From Paenibacillaceae bacterium (GTDB taxonomy: Bacteria; Bacillota; Bacilli; Paenibacillales; NBRC-103111), in assembly GCA_029256185.1 (NCBI GenBank), contig JAQSYI010000025.1:1-64000 (forward strand): a stretch of 64,000 nucleotides of DNA. Reading direction: 5' to 3'. Every line of letters starts with the position of its first letter. The stretch's first letter is position 1. The notes beneath the pieces are model-generated. The model had not been told where the DNA came from. It did not search any database and saw only the letters and a program-made list of their open reading frames with translations. The translations under genes were made by a program, and so were the position numbers. Below, one piece after another: positions 61,130 through 64,000 of this stretch.

Positions 61130-63394
61130 ATGAAAAGAACGAAATCCAACCTGATGCGTAAGTACTTTCTTTCCTACCTGCTGATCTTTTCTGTTCCTGT
61201 TGCGATCCTGGGGTCAGCCATCTACTACAGCGCAATTCTTTCGTTCAAGAAGGAGATTGAGAACTCCAATCTTGATAAGCTTCATCTGGTTAAGGAACTG
61301 ACGGACAGACAGATGCGGGAGCTCCGTTATACGGCAACTTCCATTTCTCTTGATTCCAAGCTGACTCCCTTCAGGGTGCAGAACCAGCAATATAGCCTGT
61401 TGGAAGCGATCCAGGAGCTTAAACGGTACCGGAATGGCAATGCCATCATGGATGAGATTCTGCTGTATTATCATGGGGATTCTTATATTTACTCCTCCAA
61501 TGGCCAGACGGATGTTCAAAGACTGGCTGACCAATTCTACAAATTTGAGAACTGGGATAGCAGCAGCTTAATTTATGATATTAACCACATCAAGGAAGCG
61601 ACGATCCGGCCTGCCGAGGTTATTCAGTTAATAAACAACGAATCTGCCCGTGTGATAACCTATATGTTTCCTATTCCCTACATGAGCACCCAGTCTTATG
61701 GCACAGGTATTATCTTGATTGGGGAAGCGAAGCTGACCGATTTGATTGAGAATACACTTGGCGCATTCCAGGGCGCCGTGTTTATTTTTAATGAGCATGA
61801 CCGAATTCTGGCCTCCAAGAATAAGGGGGCGGAGATTGATTCGAGCTCCTTTATCAGTCATGTCAAAGCGTTGAACAATAAATCCGGTATCTACAATACA
61901 GCAATCGACCATGAGCAGTATTCGATTGCTTACGTCCGGTCAGAAGATACGGGATGGACCGTTATGTCTGTGATGCCCTCACAGCAATTCATGCACCGGG
62001 TCATTAAGATGAAAACCATAATCTATATCGTTTTTTCACTTGTGATTGTCATCGGCCTGGGGCTCTCCGTCATGCTTTCCGCCAATCTGTACCTGCCCAT
62101 CCGCAAGCTGGCGGATTATATCAAGAACCAGAGGGAGACCACGGGCAATCAACGGGGGAACGAACTGGAGCTGATCCGGGATACACTGGATTCCCAGTAT
62201 GGGCACAATGAGGACCTCAGGCAGCGTATCCATGTCCAAAGCCCTTACGTGCGTGAACAAGTATTAATCAGACTGTTAAAAGGGGGGATTCAGGATTTTC
62301 AGGAGGTCGAGCATTTGCTCGCCTGCCATGAGATGGAGATGTTCAGCACTCATTTCTACGTTATGCTGATTGCACTGGAGAACAGCAGGGAGTGTGAGCT
62401 CAGTCTGCAGCAAAGAGAAGATCTGCGGACCTTGCTGTCCAAGATGGTAAGCGGAGACTGGATCGGCTATGGAGTAGAGCTTATTCATGATAATGCCATA
62501 GCCTTTCTCGTCACCTTGCCGACAGCTGCAGCCGACCCGCGGCAGATGCAGGTGGAGATCGGACAGCAAGTTGAGCAGAGAATCAAGGAAACCATTCATT
62601 GGTCCGCTACCATAGCAATCGGCAATATCTACGGAGAGATTAGACAGATTAACCGCTCCTTCATTGAATCCATGGCGGCGATGGAATACAAAATGGGAAG
62701 AGGAGCCGGAAAGCTGCTGTTCTTTGACGAAATCCCCAGCCTGCAGGATCAGACATCATGGTACTCCATAGAGGAGCAGGCCAAATTCATCCAAAGCTTG
62801 AAGCAGGGAGATCTTGTGGTAGCCAGCGAAACACTTGGACGCATGATGGATAATATTTCTAAAAAAGAACAATCCATTCTGCTGCTGAAATGTGTCTGCT
62901 TCGAGGTCATCAATACGCTGTTCCGGACATTGAAGGAAATGAATATAAGCGACTATTCGTCCAAAATCAAAAGCCTGCTTACTTTTGAATCGCCTCAGGA
63001 GCTGGAGTCGTTGCTGCTGCCGTTGATTGCTGAGGTATGCGAAGAGGTGGGACGGGTCAAGGAAGGCAAGCATGTGCAGTTGAAGGAGCAAATACTGGCA
63101 TTTATTCATCAGGAATACAAATCGTCCCAGATTAATCTGGAGCAAATAGCTCAACAGCATCAGCTCTCCCTGTCATATGTAAGCCGCTTTATTAAAGAGC
63201 ATACTGGTTATACATTTACCGATTATATCTTCCACATGAGGCTGGAATCGATCAAGGAGGAGCTAAAAGCATCTGACAAGAATATTAAGGACATTATCAC
63301 CGGGCATGGTTATACGGGCGTATCCACCTTCATCGATAAGTTCAAAAGGGTGGAGGGGGTCACACCGGGAGAATACCGCCGCTTGTATTCATAA
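61130..63394 (+). CDS. Membrane-anchored AraC-family regulator, locus 3
   Basis: A 754-residue protein with the same plan as the other two: TM1 at about 11-32 (FLSYLLIFSVPVAILGSAIY), an extracellular sensor, TM2 at about 293-315 (IVFSLVIVIGLGLSVMLSA), a linker, and an AraC domain at about 650-754 (LEQIAQQHQLSLSYVSRFIK, TGVSTFIDKFKRVEGVTPGE). AGAGGAAGCC precedes the ATG. It probably controls the permease genes that start at 63609. Confidence 0.86.
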   Translation: MKRTKSNLMRKYFLSYLLIFSVPVAILGSAIYYSAILSFKKEIENSNLDKLHLVKELTDRQMRELRYTATSISLDSKLTPFRVQNQQYSLLEAIQELKRYRNGNAIMDEILLYYHGDSYIYSSNGQTDVQRLADQFYKFENWDSSSLIYDINHIKEATIRPAEVIQLINNESARVITYMFPIPYMSTQSYGTGIILIGEAKLTDLIENTLGAFQGAVFIFNEHDRILASKNKGAEIDSSSFISHVKALNNKSGIYNTAIDHEQYSIAYVRSEDTGWTVMSVMPSQQFMHRVIKMKTIIYIVFSLVIVIGLGLSVMLSANLYLPIRKLADYIKNQRETTGNQRGNELELIRDTLDSQYGHNEDLRQRIHVQSPYVREQVLIRLLKGGIQDFQEVEHLLACHEMEMFSTHFYVMLIALENSRECELSLQQREDLRTLLSKMVSGDWIGYGVELIHDNAIAFLVTLPTAAADPRQMQVEIGQQVEQRIKETIHWSATIAIGNIYGEIRQINRSFIESMAAMEYKMGRGAGKLLFFDEIPSLQDQTSWYSIEEQAKFIQSLKQGDLVVASETLGRMMDNISKKEQSILLLKCVCFEVINTLFRTLKEMNISDYSSKIKSLLTFESPQELESLLLPLIAEVCEEVGRVKEGKHVQLKEQILAFIHQEYKSSQINLEQIAQQHQLSLSYVSRFIKEHTGYTFTDYIFHMRLESIKEELKASDKNIKDIITGHGYTGVSTFIDKFKRVEGVTPGEYRRLYS

Positions 63395-63406
63395 TGTAAT
63401 TTCAAT

Positions 63407-63458
63407 AGGAGCTGTCCTCCAAGTAGACTTGTCTACAGAGGGACGGCTCTGTTTTTTT
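63407..63458 (+). terminator. Terminator after the locus 3 AraC gene
   Basis: GGAGCTGTCCTC pairs with GAGGGACGGCTC, with one mismatch and G-T pairs, and is followed by a run of seven T. The loop also contains the small inverted repeat GTAGACTTGTCTAC. Confidence 0.8.
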
Positions 63459-63608
63459 GCCTGCAACAACCGGTTATGGCGTGCAAGAACGAAACATAAG
63501 CAACGGGCAAATATCCTGGTTTATCCGAATATTTACAAGGTCAAGACAGCGGGGTAAGGTGGGGATGGAAAAGCGCAACCACAAATGGAGAGGGAGGTTT
63601 ATTGGAGC

Positions 63609-64000
63609 ATGGAGAATCAGGCAACTGACCTGCGGGTCCCCTTACAGAAGCCACTGCTTGGCAAAAGACTATTAAAGCTATCTAGGAACTGGCAACTATA
63701 TGTTTTTATGCTTCCTGCCGTGCTATACTTTCTGATTTTTCATTATTATCCAATGTACGGCTTGCAAATTGCTTTTAAGGAATATATCGCCACGAAGGGG
63801 ATATGGGGAAGCGGATGGGTGGGGATGGAGCATTTTGAGCGTTTTTACCATTCCTACTACTTCTGGACGCTGATCAAAAATACGCTGCTCATTAATGTGT
63901 ACCAGTTGGTCTTGTTTCCGGTATCGGTTATTGTGGCACTGTCCATCAATGAGGTGAAGGACGGCTTCTTCAAACGGATTGTCCAGACTGTCACATTTGC
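63609..64000 (+). CDS. Carbohydrate ABC transporter permease (LplB-type), partial
   Basis: The first 130 residues of a CUT1 permease, cut by the window edge: MENQATDLRVPLQKPLLGKR, then LYVFMLPAVLYFLIFHYYPM with MYGLQIAFKEYI typical of LplB. The ATG at 63609 has GGGAGG 11 nt upstream. It should be followed outside the window by a partner permease and a binding protein. Confidence 0.85.
   Translation, partial: MENQATDLRVPLQKPLLGKRLLKLSRNWQLYVFMLPAVLYFLIFHYYPMYGLQIAFKEYIATKGIWGSGWVGMEHFERFYHSYYFWTLIKNTLLINVYQLVLFPVSVIVALSINEVKDGFFKRIVQTVTF

Overview
The window reads as chromosome from a spore-forming, low-to-mid GC Bacillota, most likely Paenibacillus or a close relative. The reasons are strong AGGAGG ribosome sites, TTGACA/TATAAT-type promoters and CcpA (cre) operators. 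It also has sporulation-linked genes (an Sda-type kinase inhibitor, an AbrB-type regulator, a YjcZ-like small protein) and several CUT1 sugar transporters paired with very large membrane-anchored AraC regulators, which is a Paenibacillus hallmark. No rRNA, tRNA or CRISPR array is visible.

Layout. 1-900: the right end of an IS3-family element lying in a 52-bp tandem repeat, then a small 43-codon gene. 908-4354: housekeeping genes (phosphoesterase, 2-hydroxyacid dehydrogenase, thyX-folA). 4345-16946 (minus strand): carbohydrate locus 1, with an esterase, a membrane AraC regulator, a solute-binding lipoprotein, two permeases and a 1710-residue secreted beta-helix protein under an apparent CcpA site. 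17090-28640: mixed core genes (YitT-like, Nnr, TSUP exporter, methionine aminopeptidase, a diguanylate cyclase, a sensor kinase, a cupredoxin, a DedA-NERD fusion, a thioredoxin-like protein, a metallo-hydrolase). 28797-32876: a developmental region with a small sporulation-like protein, an AbrB regulator with zinc-finger and helix-turn-helix additions, a decayed ComQ/ComP/ComA-like quorum-sensing module, and sda. 32880-35387: palindromic repeats, a DUF1761 gene, an XRE/membrane-protein pair and a D-aminopeptidase. 35511-48945: carbohydrate locus 2, with a membrane AraC, two permeases, a binding protein, an LTA-synthase-like enzyme, a cytosolic AraC and a secreted lyase-like protein. 48946-60976: repeats, hemL, a lipoprotein, GNAT, AlaX, a stalk-domain protein, an LCP protein, an ABC-2 exporter and a lipid-anchored polysaccharide deacetylase. 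61130-64000: the start of a third sugar locus (membrane AraC plus a permease cut by the window edge).

How the genes work together. Loci 1 and 2 each join extracellular polysaccharide attack (beta-helix protein or toroid lyase, plus an esterase) to oligosaccharide import and local sensing. None of the three sugar transporters has an ATPase gene here, so they probably share a multitask ATPase of the MsmX type. One perfect and two near-perfect cre sites beside these loci suggest catabolite repression. The developmental region looks like a dismantled ComX-type signalling system next to an intact Sda checkpoint gene.

The most interesting unexplained items are: the DedA-NERD fusion with an altered catalytic motif; the broken quorum module that keeps an apparently intact prenyltransferase and response regulator; a structured intergenic element in two copies; a repeat family whose two best copies have compensating stem changes; a palindromic repeat family; and an ORF that seems to start at ATA behind a perfect ribosome site.
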